Below, in pieces: positions 32,934 to 42,667 of a DNA stretch of 64,000 nucleotides. A model generated the notes under the pieces. It was not told the DNA's origin. It did not search any database and worked only from the letters and a program-made list of their open reading frames with translations. The translations under genes were made by a program, and so were the position numbers. The DNA lies in the NCBI GenBank assembly GCA_015063725.1, contig SVTP01000002.1, forward strand, positions 46,185 to 110,184, written 5' to 3'. Source of the stretch: Oscillospiraceae bacterium (GTDB taxonomy: Bacteria > Bacillota > Clostridia > Oscillospirales > CAG-272). The stretch's first letter is position 1. The number at the start of each line of letters is the position of its first letter.

Positions 32934-33617
32934 ATGGCAATTAACGGACTGAATAAAATTACCGATAAGATCCTCTCCGAAGCACAGGCAAAAGCCGATC
33001 AGATTTTGGCGGATGCCCAGGCGGAGTGTGACCGTATCAACGCCGAATACGCCGAGCGTGCCGAAAAGATCCGTTCCGATATCTCCACCGAGGCAGAAAA
33101 AGGAGGAATGGAATACGTAGCACGCATCCGTTCCACGGCGGCAACGTCCAAGCGCAATTTGCTCCTGCAAACAAAAAGTGACCTCATCGACGGCGTTTTT
33201 GCAGGCGTTATGGAGCAAACACGCACAATGGAGCTTGATAAATACAACGAAATTCTCATAGGACTTTTGTCCGCGGCGCTTCTCGAGCAGCTTGAGAGCG
33301 AGGAGATCAGCCGAACCCTCTACGGCGAGGAAGAGGCGCTTGTCCCTGAAGCCTACGAGGTCATTTTCAATCAGCGCGACCGCGACCGTTCGGGCAAAAC
33401 GGTAGTGGAGGGCACAAAGGCGCATCTTTCCGGAAAGGTATCCGGCGAAAAGCTTGCTCGCCTGACACTCTCCCAACAAACCGCTAACATCGAGGGCGGT
33501 CTTATCCTGCGCTGCGGCAGTGTCGAATCCAATTGCTCACTCTCCATCCTGTTCGCACAGTTGCGCGAGAGCCTTGAATCCGAGGTAGCACGCACACTGT
33601 TCGAGGCAAGAACATAA
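32934..33617 (+). CDS. ntpE: V-type ATPase subunit E
   Basis: The 227-residue stalk subunit has an N-terminal coiled coil (ILSEAQAKADQILADAQAECDRINAEYAERAEKI) and a globular C-terminal head domain (GGLILRCGSVESNCSLSILFAQLRESLESEVARTLF), matching subunit E. An ATG at 32919 overlaps the ribosome binding site AAGGAGG, so ATG 32934 is the start. It pairs with ntpF. Confidence 0.92.
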   Translation: MAINGLNKITDKILSEAQAKADQILADAQAECDRINAEYAERAEKIRSDISTEAEKGGMEYVARIRSTAATSKRNLLLQTKSDLIDGVFAGVMEQTRTMELDKYNEILIGLLSAALLEQLESEEISRTLYGEEEALVPEAYEVIFNQRDRDRSGKTVVEGTKAHLSGKVSGEKLARLTLSQQTANIEGGLILRCGSVESNCSLSILFAQLRESLESEVARTLFEART

Positions 33618-33637
33618 GAAAAAGGAGTGCGCAGGGA

Positions 33638-34633
33638 ATGGCTGACTATTTATTTGGCAGTGCCAATATACGCACACTGGAAAACGCGATCATCGGGCGT
33701 GAGCGCATCGATAGATTGCTGAATACCAAAACCACCGATGAGGCGTGGGAGCTCCTTTCCGACTGGGGCGTTCAAATCGTTCGCAACAGTGAGAGCGGAA
33801 AGCCCATGCGCGAGGAAACACTCCTTGGCATCCTCAAAGGTGCATACGAGCGCCTTGGCGAGCTCGCACCCGACTCGGATGCGCTTCGCCTGTGGCTCTA
33901 TCCATACGATTGCAACAACCTCAAGGCGGCACAAAAGGCGCACATCCGCGGCATCGATCCCACCTCTATGCTTTTCGATTTCGGCACGCTTTCCACGACC
34001 GATATCGTCAAAATGGTAGAGACGGGTAGCTACGAGGGACTTCCTGCAAATCTGCAGGCGTCCGCACAAACCGCAATGGACGAATACGCCAAGACCAAAA
34101 ATCCGCAGGTCATCGACCTGATTTTGGACAAGGCGTGCTGGCGCGATATGCTGGATGCCGCAAAGGCATCGGGAGAGGCATTCGTTATTCGCTTGGTACA
34201 AACGCGCATCGACCTGCTCAACGTGATGATCGTACTGCGCATTTTGCGCATGAAGAGCGGGGAAGTAGGCAAGGTGCTCTTTGCCGATGCGTTCCTTGAG
34301 GGCGGAAAGCTCACGCTTGAGAGCCTGACGGAGGCTTTGGAAAAGGGCGAGGATGCCATGTGGGAATCTCTCCGTTATTCGGAGTATTCTCGCTTTGCCG
34401 AGGGATTCGCCAAGAGCGATGCGACGCTCAGCAGCGCCGAAAAGCTTGCCGATAACCAATGGATGTCGTTGATTATGGAAAACAAATTCGTACCCATGGG
34501 GCTCGAGGTCATGATCGCATTCCTCGCGGCACACGAGTACGAGGTCAAAAATCTGCGCATCCTGCTCTCGGGCAAGGAGGCGGGGATCCCTACCGCTACT
34601 ATTCGCGAAAGGATTCGTGATAGCTATGTATAA
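33638..34633 (+). CDS. ntpC: V-type ATPase subunit C
   Basis: The 331-residue helical funnel protein (subunit d homologue) couples the rotor ring to the central shaft. Family features: N-terminal DYLFGSANIRTLENAIIGRERIDRLL, then LRLWLYPYDCNNLKAAQKAH, and C-terminal VMIAFLAAHEYEVKNLRILLSGKEAGIP, which is the diagnostic Glu-x-x-Asn-Ile/Leu-Arg-Ile-Ile/Leu segment. It overlaps ntpG. Confidence 0.95.
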   Translation: MADYLFGSANIRTLENAIIGRERIDRLLNTKTTDEAWELLSDWGVQIVRNSESGKPMREETLLGILKGAYERLGELAPDSDALRLWLYPYDCNNLKAAQKAHIRGIDPTSMLFDFGTLSTTDIVKMVETGSYEGLPANLQASAQTAMDEYAKTKNPQVIDLILDKACWRDMLDAAKASGEAFVIRLVQTRIDLLNVMIVLRILRMKSGEVGKVLFADAFLEGGKLTLESLTEALEKGEDAMWESLRYSEYSRFAEGFAKSDATLSSAEKLADNQWMSLIMENKFVPMGLEVMIAFLAAHEYEVKNLRILLSGKEAGIPTATIRERIRDSYV

Positions 34634-34946
34634 GATCGGAATTATCGGAGACCGTGACACGGTGCTTGGCTTTATGGCTCTCGGCTTTGTGGTCGAGGAC
34701 GTAAAAAGCGCCGAGGAAGCGGCAAAAAAACTGCACGCGATGGCAAAGAGTGGACAGTACGCCACCATCTTTATCACCGAAAATTACGCTGTGCAGATCG
34801 AAGAAGAAATGAATCGCTATAAAGATATGCCGCTGCCTGCAGTCATCTCTCTGCCGGGGCAGGGCGGCTCTACCGGTTACGGAATGAACAACATCCGTTC
34901 TGCCGTAGAGCGCGCAGTTGGTGCCGATATCCTGTTCAAGGAATAA
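34626..34946 (+). CDS. ntpG: V-type ATPase subunit F (NtpG)
   Basis: A 106-residue Rossmann-like shaft protein: MYKIGIIGDRDTVLGFMALGF at the start, YATIFITENYA in the middle, and SLPGQGGSTGYGMNNIRSAVERAVGADIL at the end, all typical of V-ATPase subunit F. An in-frame GTG at 34617 sits too close to GAAAGGA, so ATG 34626 is used. It overlaps the 3' end of ntpC by 8 bases. Confidence 0.94.
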   Translation: MYKIGIIGDRDTVLGFMALGFVVEDVKSAEEAAKKLHAMAKSGQYATIFITENYAVQIEEEMNRYKDMPLPAVISLPGQGGSTGYGMNNIRSAVERAVGADILFKE

Positions 34947-34983
34947 CACGCAGCTGACAAAGTAAGAAAGGTTCATCATCAAA

Positions 34984-36756
34984 ATGGTAGAAGGAAAAAT
35001 TCTAAAAGTCTCGGGACCTCTTGTAGTTGCCGAGGGTATGAGAAATGCAAATATGTTCGACGTCGTGCGCGTTGGCTCCAAGAACCTGATCGGTGAGATC
35101 ATCGAAATGCACGGCGACCGCGCATCTATTCAGGTATACGAGGAGACCGCAGGCATCGGCCGCGGCGATAAGGTCGTCTCCACGGGAGCACCTCTGTCGG
35201 TTGAGCTTGGCCCAGGTCTTATCTCCAACATCTATGACGGTATCCAGCGTCCGCTGGAGCACATCCGCCAAAAATACGGCTCCAATCTGCAACGCGGCAT
35301 CGACGTGCCCGCACTGGACCGTGACCGCGTATGGCACTTTGTTCCCGCTGTTAAATTCGGCGACAAGGTAGGCCCTGGCGATATTTACGGAACAGTTCAG
35401 GAGAACGAGGTCATCACGCACAAGATCATGGTACCGCCCAAAACAAAGGGAACCGTTATTGAGGTGCGCGAGGGCAATTTTAAGGTTACCGACCGCATTG
35501 GTAAGATCAAATATGAGGATGGCACCATTGAGAACATCACACTCATTCAAAAGTGGCCCGTTCGTGTAGCCCGTCCTTATTGCGAAAAGCTGCCCCCTGT
35601 TGATCCCATGATCACAGGTCAGCGTGTTATCGATGCGCTTTTCCCGATTGCAAAGGGAGGAACCGCTTGCGTTCCCGGTCCTTTCGGCTCGGGTAAGACC
35701 GTTGTTCAGCACCAGCTTGCAAAGTGGAGCGACGTTGACCTCGTCGTTTATATCGGTTGCGGCGAACGCGGCAACGAAATGACCGACGTTTTGCGTGAGT
35801 TCCCCGAGCTCACCGACCCCAAAACCGGACGTTCCCTTATGGAGCGTACCATTCTCATTGCAAACACATCCGATATGCCGGTTGCCGCTCGTGAGGCGTC
35901 GGTCTATACGGGTATTACCATAGCCGAGTATTTCCGCGATATGGGTTACTCTGTAGCCGTTATCGCAGACTCCACATCCCGTTGGGCAGAGGCGCTCCGC
36001 GAGATGTCGGGACGTCTTGAGGAAATGCCCGGTGAAGAAGGCTACCCCGCATATCTGACCTCTCGTTTGGCACAGTTCTACGAGAGAGCAGGTAAGGTCG
36101 TATGCCTTGGCTCCGACGGTCGCGAGGGCGCACTCTCCGCCATCGGTGCAGTATCTCCTCAGGGCGGTGATATCTCCGAGCCCGTTACGCAGGCAACTTT
36201 GCGTATCGTTAAGGTGTTCTGGGGACTGGATGCATCCTTGGCATACCGCCGTCACTTCCCGGCAATCAACTGGCTCAACTCTTATTCGCTTTACCGCGAA
36301 CGTTTGTCGGGCTGGTTCTCGCACAACGTCTCCAAATCCTGGATGGACTACACCGCACGTTGCCTCAAGACCTTGCAAGTTGAAGCAGATCTGCAAGAGA
36401 TTGTCAAGCTCGTCGGTATGGATGCACTTTCGGCTTCCGACCGTCTCACGCTTGACGTGGCACAGTCCATCAGAGAGGACTTTTTGCAGCAAAACGCGTT
36501 CCTGGATATCGACTCCTACACACCTCTTGATAAGCAATGCGGCATTTTGGATATGATCTTCACCTATGAAGATAACGCACGCCGCGCCATTGAGGCAGGA
36601 GCTGACATCGAGGACATCTGCTCCTTGCCCGTGCATGAAAGAATTGCACGCGCAAAGACGGTTGAAAACGACAATTATCAAAACGAATTCAAGGCTATCA
36701 AGGCCGACATCGCCGCACAGATGGATAAACTGATTGCAGGCGTAGAAACTGAGTAA
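34984..36756 (+). CDS. ntpA: V-type ATPase catalytic subunit A
   Basis: The 590-residue catalytic subunit has an N-terminal beta barrel, the non-homologous insert (LWHFVP-like region near 115-190), and the nucleotide site: P-loop [17 protein letters not shown] near 233, [13 protein letters not shown] near 257, and [21 protein letters not shown] near 347. It is full length. It hydrolyses or makes ATP in alternating A-B pairs. Confidence 0.98.
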   Translation: MVEGKILKVSGPLVVAEGMRNANMFDVVRVGSKNLIGEIIEMHGDRASIQVYEETAGIGRGDKVVSTGAPLSVELGPGLISNIYDGIQRPLEHIRQKYGSNLQRGIDVPALDRDRVWHFVPAVKFGDKVGPGDIYGTVQENEVITHKIMVPPKTKGTVIEVREGNFKVTDRIGKIKYEDGTIENITLIQKWPVRVARPYCEKLPPVDPMITGQRVIDALFPIAKGGTACVPGPFGSGKTVVQHQLAKWSDVDLVVYIGCGERGNEMTDVLREFPELTDPKTGRSLMERTILIANTSDMPVAAREASVYTGITIAEYFRDMGYSVAVIADSTSRWAEALREMSGRLEEMPGEEGYPAYLTSRLAQFYERAGKVVCLGSDGREGALSAIGAVSPQGGDISEPVTQATLRIVKVFWGLDASLAYRRHFPAINWLNSYSLYRERLSGWFSHNVSKSWMDYTARCLKTLQVEADLQEIVKLVGMDALSASDRLTLDVAQSIREDFLQQNAFLDIDSYTPLDKQCGILDMIFTYEDNARRAIEAGADIEDICSLPVHERIARAKTVENDNYQNEFKAIKADIAAQMDKLIAGVETE

Positions 36757-36770
36757 AGGAGGGCATAGCA

Positions 36771-38147
36771 ATGATCAGAGAATACAGAACCATTGAAGAA
36801 GTTGCAGGTCCTCTTATGCTCGTAAAACAGGTCGAGGGCGTCAAATACGACGAGCTTGGCGAAATCGAGCTCCCGAATGGGGAAGTTCGTCGCTGCCGCG
36901 TACTCGAGGTCAACGGCAGAAACGTGCTCGTTCAGCTCTTCGAGTCTGCCGCAGGTATCAACCTCGCCGACAGTAAGGTTCGCTTCACAGGGCACGGCGT
37001 AGAGCTCCCCGTATCGCAAAATATGCTTGGTCGCGTATTCAACGGTATGGGTGAAGCCATTGACGGCGGCGCACGCCTGATTCCCGAAAAGACGATGGAT
37101 ATTAACGGCACGCCCATCAACCCCGCCGCACGCTACTATCCTTCCGAGTTTATCCAAACCGGTGTTTCCACCATCGATGGACTGAACACCCTCGTTCGCG
37201 GACAAAAGCTGCCCATCTTCTCGGGCTCGGGCTTGCCGCACGCAAACCTCGCGGCACAGATCGCCCGTCAGGCAAAGGTAAGAAACAAGGATGATAAATT
37301 CGCAGTTGTTTTTGCGGCTGTCGGTATTACCTTTGAGGAAGCGGATTTCTTTATTTCCGACTTCAAGCGCACAGGCGCTATCGACCGTACCGTGCTCTTT
37401 ATCAACCTCGCATCCGACCCTGCCATCGAGCGTATCTCCACGCCCCGTATGGCGCTGACCGCTGCAGAGTATCTCGCATTCGAGTGCGATATGCACGTGC
37501 TGGTCATCATCACCGATATTACCAACTACGCCGAGGCTTTGCGTGAGGTTTCCGCCGCACGTAAAGAGGTTCCCGGTCGCCGCGGCTATCCCGGTTACCT
37601 CTACACCGACTTGGCTACCATGTACGAACGTGCAGGTCGTAAAATGGGCTCCGAGGGCTCCATCACAATGATCCCGATCCTCACCATGCCTGAGGACGAC
37701 AAGACGCACCCCATCCCCGACTTGACCGGTTATATCACCGAGGGACAGATCATTCTCTCCCGCGAGATGTACCGCAAGGGCTATATGCCGCCCGTTGACG
37801 TTCTGCCGTCGCTCTCTCGTCTGAAGGACAAGGGTATCGGTGAGGGCAAAACGCGCGAGGATCACTCCGCAACGCTTAACCAGCTCTTCGCCGCTTACGC
37901 ACGTGGCAAAGAGGCAAAGGAGCTCATGGTCGTTCTCGGTGAGGCAGCACTGTCTCCCATCGACCGTCTCTACGCGCAGTTTGCAGACGAATTTGAGGCA
38001 AGATATATCAATCAGGGCTTTGACGAAAACCGTTCTATTGAGGAGACCTTGGATCTCGGCTGGGAGCTGCTTTCCATCCTGCCCAAGAGCGAAATGAAGC
38101 GTATCAAGCCCGAAATGATTGAAAAATACTGGCCAAAGAAAGCGTAA
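36771..38147 (+). CDS. ntpB: V-type ATPase regulatory subunit B
   Basis: The 458-residue non-catalytic partner of subunit A. It starts [17 protein letters not shown] and lacks a complete P-loop ([17 protein letters not shown] replaces it near 150). It carries the Arg-finger region [19 protein letters not shown] near 275. The protein ends [13 protein letters not shown]. An AAAGGAGGG site precedes ATG. Confidence 0.98.
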   Translation: MIREYRTIEEVAGPLMLVKQVEGVKYDELGEIELPNGEVRRCRVLEVNGRNVLVQLFESAAGINLADSKVRFTGHGVELPVSQNMLGRVFNGMGEAIDGGARLIPEKTMDINGTPINPAARYYPSEFIQTGVSTIDGLNTLVRGQKLPIFSGSGLPHANLAAQIARQAKVRNKDDKFAVVFAAVGITFEEADFFISDFKRTGAIDRTVLFINLASDPAIERISTPRMALTAAEYLAFECDMHVLVIITDITNYAEALREVSAARKEVPGRRGYPGYLYTDLATMYERAGRKMGSEGSITMIPILTMPEDDKTHPIPDLTGYITEGQIILSREMYRKGYMPPVDVLPSLSRLKDKGIGEGKTREDHSATLNQLFAAYARGKEAKELMVVLGEAALSPIDRLYAQFADEFEARYINQGFDENRSIEETLDLGWELLSILPKSEMKRIKPEMIEKYWPKKA

Positions 38148-38189
38148 AGCTACGTGGCAATTTTACGGAAAGAGAGGTGACAGAAAAGC

Positions 38190-38864
38190 ATGGCTGAATT
38201 GAGAGTAAACCCTACGCGTATGGAAATGAAGCGCATTCAAACGCGCTACCAAACCGCACGCAAGGGGCATAAGCTGCTCAAGGATAAGCGCGACGAATTG
38301 ATGAAGCAATTTCTGGACGTCGTGCGCGAGGATAAGCTTTTGCGCGAGCGCGTAGAAGAAGCCCTTGGCAAGGTTTACCGTTCCTTTACGGTTGCAAGTG
38401 CCGTCAGCAGTCCCAAAATGCTGGAGGAAGCCCTCATCTGTCCCAAAAAGGAGGGCGAGCTCTCCGTCGAATACAAAAACATGATGAGCGTCACAGTTCC
38501 CGTGTTCCATCTGCGCGTGCACGCCGAAGGGGGAAGCGACAGCTACAATTACGGCATGGCGTTCACCTCGGGAGAATTGGATTCCTCATTGCGTGAATTG
38601 AACGAGATCCTGGAGGATCTGATCCGCTTGGCAGAGCTTGAAAAAACCGCACAGTTGCTTGCCGAGGAGATCGAGCGCACACGCCGCCGCGTAAACGCAT
38701 TGGAGTATATCCTCATGCCGCAATATCTTGAGACCATCAAGACCATCAAAATGAAGCTTGACGAAAACGAGCGCGGCAACACCACGCGCTTGATGAAGGT
38801 CAAGGATATGATGTTGCAAGCGCAATTGTCGCAAAAGCATACAGATGACGACGAGGAAGAATAA
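38190..38864 (+). CDS. ntpD: V-type ATPase central-shaft subunit D
   Basis: The 224-residue shaft protein is two long helices. The N-terminal part, MAELRVNPTRMEMKRIQTR..ARKGHKLLKDKRDELM, is diagnostic. The C-terminal helix contains RRRVNALEYILMPQYLETIKTIKMKLDENERGNTTRLMKVKDMM. The final acidic tail DDDEEE is common. It is the last gene of the operon. Confidence 0.97.
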   Translation: MAELRVNPTRMEMKRIQTRYQTARKGHKLLKDKRDELMKQFLDVVREDKLLRERVEEALGKVYRSFTVASAVSSPKMLEEALICPKKEGELSVEYKNMMSVTVPVFHLRVHAEGGSDSYNYGMAFTSGELDSSLRELNEILEDLIRLAELEKTAQLLAEEIERTRRRVNALEYILMPQYLETIKTIKMKLDENERGNTTRLMKVKDMMLQAQLSQKHTDDDEEE

Positions 38865-38865
38865 C

Positions 38866-38902
38866 AAAAAAGGTCAAAGCACTACGGTGCTTTGACCTTT
38901 TT
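38866..38902. terminator. Bidirectional terminator between ntpD and the DUF4097 gene
   Basis: A 16-bp stem AAAAAGGTCAAAGCAC / GTGCTTTGACCTTTTT with loop TACG; A and T tracts suit both convergent units. Confidence 0.95.
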
Positions 38903-38919
38903 ATCATATCAAATTGTTT

Positions 38920-39681
38920 TTACTCGGTTTCTCGAAATTTCAGGTTGATCGCACCGATACCGGCCTCAATCTCCAAAGAATATTGACCGCCTCCGCTTGT
39001 GCCAAAGTCTGTTACCTTTTCGCCATCAACGGTAACGGATCCAAGTCCTTTTTCAATATCAATGCGATAATCTTGTTTGCTACCAAGCACAGTCAAGTTA
39101 GACTCGCCAATACCAAAATCAAGCTCATTGTTACCAAGCAGAGCGGAAGTCAAATTCAACTCGCCTACGCCCATTTCCAATTTCAGATTGTTCAGCGTGC
39201 CCCCTGCCACGGTGATTGCACCCGTACCACCTTCAATGTCTGCGTGGGAGGTGACATTCAGTTGCTTGATGCTCACGTCGCCTGCACCCAATTTTAATTC
39301 GAGCGACGCGGTGGAAAGCGTTTCCGCTGTCAATTTTGCGGCACCGGTCTCAATGCTGACATCGTCAAACACTGTGCCGTGGGGAATATAAAGCGTGAGC
39401 TTTGCATTGTTGTAGCTTCTGTTACCTTTTGTTTTATTATCAACAATGGTCAAAACGCCATTTTTCTCGGTGACGGAAAGATACTTCAAATTGCTCTCCA
39501 CACCAAAGGTTTCTCCATATTCGATGACAAAGTCGGCAGCGTTGAGATGTATATCGAGTGAATGAATTTCTGTTGCCACTTCATAGGAACGCATTTCATC
39601 CAAAACAAGATTTTCATAGACACATCCAACCAAGGGAAGGGCAAACAAAAGAATCAAAAATAATGCAACGTATTTTTTCAT
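38920..39681 (-). CDS. DUF4097-type beta-strand lipoprotein
   Basis: The 253-residue protein has a lipoprotein signal (ALPLVGC, Cys near 18) and then repeated short beta strands. Patterns such as AKLTAETLSTASLELKLGAGD, GGTLNNLKLEMGVGE and NNELDFGIGESNLTV recur about every 20 residues. This is the DUF4097/adhesin beta-helix pattern, often found downstream of membrane stress regulators. GGAGGG precedes ATG 39681, so the longer frame to 39714 is not used. It may sense or line the cell envelope; the role is unknown. Confidence 0.88.
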   Translation of the reverse strand: MKKYVALFLILLFALPLVGCVYENLVLDEMRSYEVATEIHSLDIHLNAADFVIEYGETFGVESNLKYLSVTEKNGVLTIVDNKTKGNRSYNNAKLTLYIPHGTVFDDVSIETGAAKLTAETLSTASLELKLGAGDVSIKQLNVTSHADIEGGTGAITVAGGTLNNLKLEMGVGELNLTSALLGNNELDFGIGESNLTVLGSKQDYRIDIEKGLGSVTVDGEKVTDFGTSGGGQYSLEIEAGIGAINLKFRETE

Positions 39682-39724
39682 TGGATTTTTCCCTCCTGAT
39701 TTTTTATAGCCCAATTATATCATA

Positions 39725-41308
39725 TCAACTTTCTGTTTTCAAGTCTTTCGAAGATATTTTTCTGTTTTTAAGTGTGAACAACCCTTTCACCCACGCGACG
39801 TCATCCTTTTCCACAGCTCTGGTCAAGCGAAGCAGAATGACATACACCAAAACGACTGCTATGATGTGCAGGATGATAGAAAGCGCCACCGATGCGATCT
39901 GCCACGCGCCTCTTTCTAACACAAAGCGAACAAGAGCAGTGGCTGCAACAATGCAAAAAAGCGGCTTGTAGATCCATTTACAAAGCCGCACGGGCGTTCC
40001 ACTGATCACCAAAAGGTGCGTAATGCTGCAAACCGTGTTGAACAGCTCCGAGACGTAAATGGTAATGATATATCCCCAAATGCCAAAGTGTGGGATAAGA
40101 AGGATCACCAACAAAAGCGAGATGGCTGCATCGGCAATGTTGATCTTCATCGAGTAGAGCTGCTCGCCAAGCCCCTTCATCATCGCATCGGTTGCGGTGT
40201 CAAGATACATAATGGGGATGAGCGGTGCAAGAATGCGAATGTAATATCCTGCCGCAGTGTTGGGATAAAGCGCCGCGCCGAGCTCCTGTGAAAAGCAGAT
40301 GAGCACCCCTGCCACACCAAATGAAAAGAGCAGCGAGAGTGACCATACGCGCGAGATCATATAGTGAATATGCCGCCGCCTGTCATGCACCTCTGCCTCT
40401 GCAAGCTCGGGCACGAGCAGGCCAGAAAAGGAATACATCAGAGCAGCAGGGTAAAGGATGACGGGGAGCGCCATGCTTTGAATGCTGCCGTAAGCCACCA
40501 AGGCTGCCGCGTGCGAGGTTCCGCTTTTGCGCAATCCGTCCGGAATGAGAATGTGTTGCAGGGTGATCAGCCCCGAGCGGATATACGCCGCCACAGCAAT
40601 GGGGAGTGTGATGGAAAGCAGTTTTTTCGTGTCTCCCGACCGGTGAAAGATCTCTTTGCCAAGAGCGCGCCGTTTATCGATGCGATAAAGGATCCACTCC
40701 AACAGAAATGAAAAGATCTCCGCTACCGCGCCGCCGATTACAAGAATACAGCAAGCGCTTTCCACATCCTTAGCAAAGTGGAACACCAAAAGATACATGG
40801 TAGCCGCAATTTTGACCGCTTGCTCAAACACCTGCACCGCCGCGTTTTTCCAAGGGCGGCGCATTGCCGAAAAATATCCGCCCCATGCCGACGAGAGGGC
40901 AATCAGAGGCAAAGTGATTGCCAACAAACGCAAGGGGAGCACTGTTCGCGCATCCTTGAGGCAAACCCGACCGAGAGGCTCGGCAAAGGAGAACAGCAAG
41001 ACCGACGCAAGAGAGCCAAAGAAGATGGCGTAAACTGTTGCGCGCCGCAAAATGCCGCCAACACGCGCGCGGTTACCGCTCTCCAGTGCCTCAACCGTCA
41101 TGCGCGTTACACCAAGATGGATCCCCGAGGTCGCCAAGGTCAGGGCAAAGCCGTAAACGCCAGACAAAATAGAGAACAATCCCATCGCCTCGGCACCCAC
41201 ACGCCCAGATACAATAACGCCAAAGCTCACCCCAACCGTGCGCATAAAGAGCGACGCCGCCGTCAGTAGCATCGCATTCCAAAAAATCTTCCTCGCCCTT
41301 GTCCGCAT
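39725..41308 (-). CDS. MATE/MOP-type lipid flippase (SpoVB/MurJ-like)
   Basis: The 527-residue protein has about 14 membrane helices of the MOP flippase superfamily. The start LTAASLFMRTVGVSFGVIVSGRVGAEAMGLFSILSGVYGF and the later FSGLLVPELAEAEVHDRRRHIHYMISRVWSLSL are the polysaccharide-synthesis/SpoVB signatures (Pro-x-Leu-Ala-Glu-Ala). Such proteins flip lipid II or other undecaprenyl-linked precursors. SpoVB is needed for spore cortex in sporulators, and this organism sporulates, but a vegetative MurJ role cannot be excluded. GAGGTGAG precedes ATG. Confidence 0.9.
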   Translation of the reverse strand: MRTRARKIFWNAMLLTAASLFMRTVGVSFGVIVSGRVGAEAMGLFSILSGVYGFALTLATSGIHLGVTRMTVEALESGNRARVGGILRRATVYAIFFGSLASVLLFSFAEPLGRVCLKDARTVLPLRLLAITLPLIALSSAWGGYFSAMRRPWKNAAVQVFEQAVKIAATMYLLVFHFAKDVESACCILVIGGAVAEIFSFLLEWILYRIDKRRALGKEIFHRSGDTKKLLSITLPIAVAAYIRSGLITLQHILIPDGLRKSGTSHAAALVAYGSIQSMALPVILYPAALMYSFSGLLVPELAEAEVHDRRRHIHYMISRVWSLSLLFSFGVAGVLICFSQELGAALYPNTAAGYYIRILAPLIPIMYLDTATDAMMKGLGEQLYSMKINIADAAISLLLVILLIPHFGIWGYIITIYVSELFNTVCSITHLLVISGTPVRLCKWIYKPLFCIVAATALVRFVLERGAWQIASVALSIILHIIAVVLVYVILLRLTRAVEKDDVAWVKGLFTLKNRKISSKDLKTES

Positions 41309-41364
41309 TCTCTCACCTCACAACCAAGTTATCCTATTCTATGAAAAAAGGAAAGAAAATAGAG

Positions 41365-41412
41365 CAAAAAAAGAATAATGTCCCACATAAAATGAAGGGA
41401 CACTATTCTTCG
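41365..41412 (-). terminator. Terminator of the MurE-dinB operon
   Basis: On the minus strand AAGAATAGTGTCCC pairs with GGGACATTATTCTT, followed by TTTTTTTGC. The left arm contains the dinB stop codon. Confidence 0.88.
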
Positions 41413-42650
41413 TTTTGCTTATCCAAATCCGAAGCTGCTTTCTGCTTTCTGCCCACGTGGCGGCTTTGCTCCATAATGGAGCCGCGTACAATGGTGCCGG
41501 TTCCAAATCGATGGCGCAAGCCATCAATCAAGCGGTCAAGCTCCTGCTCGCGCTCGCGCTTCGCATCGGGGAACATCGAAAGCTGTGCCGCATCCTCGCG
41601 TGTCAGTTGCGAGAGGGATACTCCCAAAAGGCGCAAGGGCGTTCCTCTATCCCAAAGATCATCAAACAAGCGGCAGGCGACCTCGTAGATCTCGGATGTG
41701 ATATCGGTCGCGTGCGAGAGATGCTGCTGATGTGAGCGGTCACGAAAAGCAGTGTCGCGAATGGTCACCGACACGCAGGTGGCTTTTTGCCCATCGTTGC
41801 GCATACGCGAGGCACAGCTGTCGGCAAGTGATAGCAGAATGGGATAGGCTTCCTCGGCGGTGGTCAGATCCTTTGCCAAGGTGGTTGAGTTGCCAAATCC
41901 TTTGGCTTCCTCCGACTCCGCAAGTACGGGCGAGGTGTCAATGCCGTTGGCATAGCGGTGAAGATGCTCGCCCATTTTGATGCCAAAAACGGCGCGCAGG
42001 TCTGCCACGTCGGTGGCAGCAAGCTCGCCAATGGTGCGAATGTGCATACCGCGCAGACGTTCCGCCGCCGCGCGACCAAGCGAAAAGAGCGCCTCAACGG
42101 GTAGCGGCCACATCTTGGTGGAAATCTCCTCGGTAAATAACGTGTGAATTTTGTCGGGCTTTTCAAAGTCGCTTGCCATCTTGGCAAGCAGCTTGTTTGA
42201 GCCAATGCCCACGTTGACGGTAAAACCGAGCGTGTCACGGATCTCATCCTTGATGGTGCGCGCGATCTCAACAGGATCGGGGTAAAGACGTGCCGTGCCG
42301 CTCATATCAAGAAAGCACTCGTCAATCGAGTAGACCTCAACCACGGGCGCATACTTGCGGCAAATGTCCATAAAAGCGCGTGAGCATCGCTCATAAAGCG
42401 AAAAATCGGGCTTTGCAAGATATAATTGAGGGCACTTGCGCAAGGCGGATGCAATCGGTTCACCCGTCTTTACGCCGTATTTCTTTGCAGGGATCGACTT
42501 TGCCAAAATGACACCGCGGCGGCTTTCTCGGTCACCGCCAATGGCAGAAGGAATGAGCCGAATGTCACTTTCACCGTTCTTTACGCGCCTTGTGGCTTCC
42601 CAAGAAAGAAAGGCGCTATTAACGTCGATGTGAAAAACCAAACGTGCCAT
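41403..42650 (-). CDS. dinB: Y-family DNA polymerase IV (DinB)
   Basis: A translesion polymerase of 415 residues. Active-site motifs: FHIDVNSAFLSWEA (residues 6-19, first catalytic Asp), IDECFLDMSGT near 115 (Asp-Glu pair), and a thumb with GIGSNKLLAKMASDF near 158. A little-finger domain ends near 360 and a Gln/Glu-rich tail follows. Steric-gate and family context fit DinB/ImpB. The tail lacks a clear beta-clamp motif to my eye. It starts 17 bases after murE in the same direction, so it is probably read from that operon. Confidence 0.94.
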   Translation of the reverse strand: MARLVFHIDVNSAFLSWEATRRVKNGESDIRLIPSAIGGDRESRRGVILAKSIPAKKYGVKTGEPIASALRKCPQLYLAKPDFSLYERCSRAFMDICRKYAPVVEVYSIDECFLDMSGTARLYPDPVEIARTIKDEIRDTLGFTVNVGIGSNKLLAKMASDFEKPDKIHTLFTEEISTKMWPLPVEALFSLGRAAAERLRGMHIRTIGELAATDVADLRAVFGIKMGEHLHRYANGIDTSPVLAESEEAKGFGNSTTLAKDLTTAEEAYPILLSLADSCASRMRNDGQKATCVSVTIRDTAFRDRSHQQHLSHATDITSEIYEVACRLFDDLWDRGTPLRLLGVSLSQLTREDAAQLSMFPDAKREREQELDRLIDGLRHRFGTGTIVRGSIMEQSRHVGRKQKAASDLDKQNEE

Positions 42651-42667
42651 AGCGCCTCCTTGAAATT

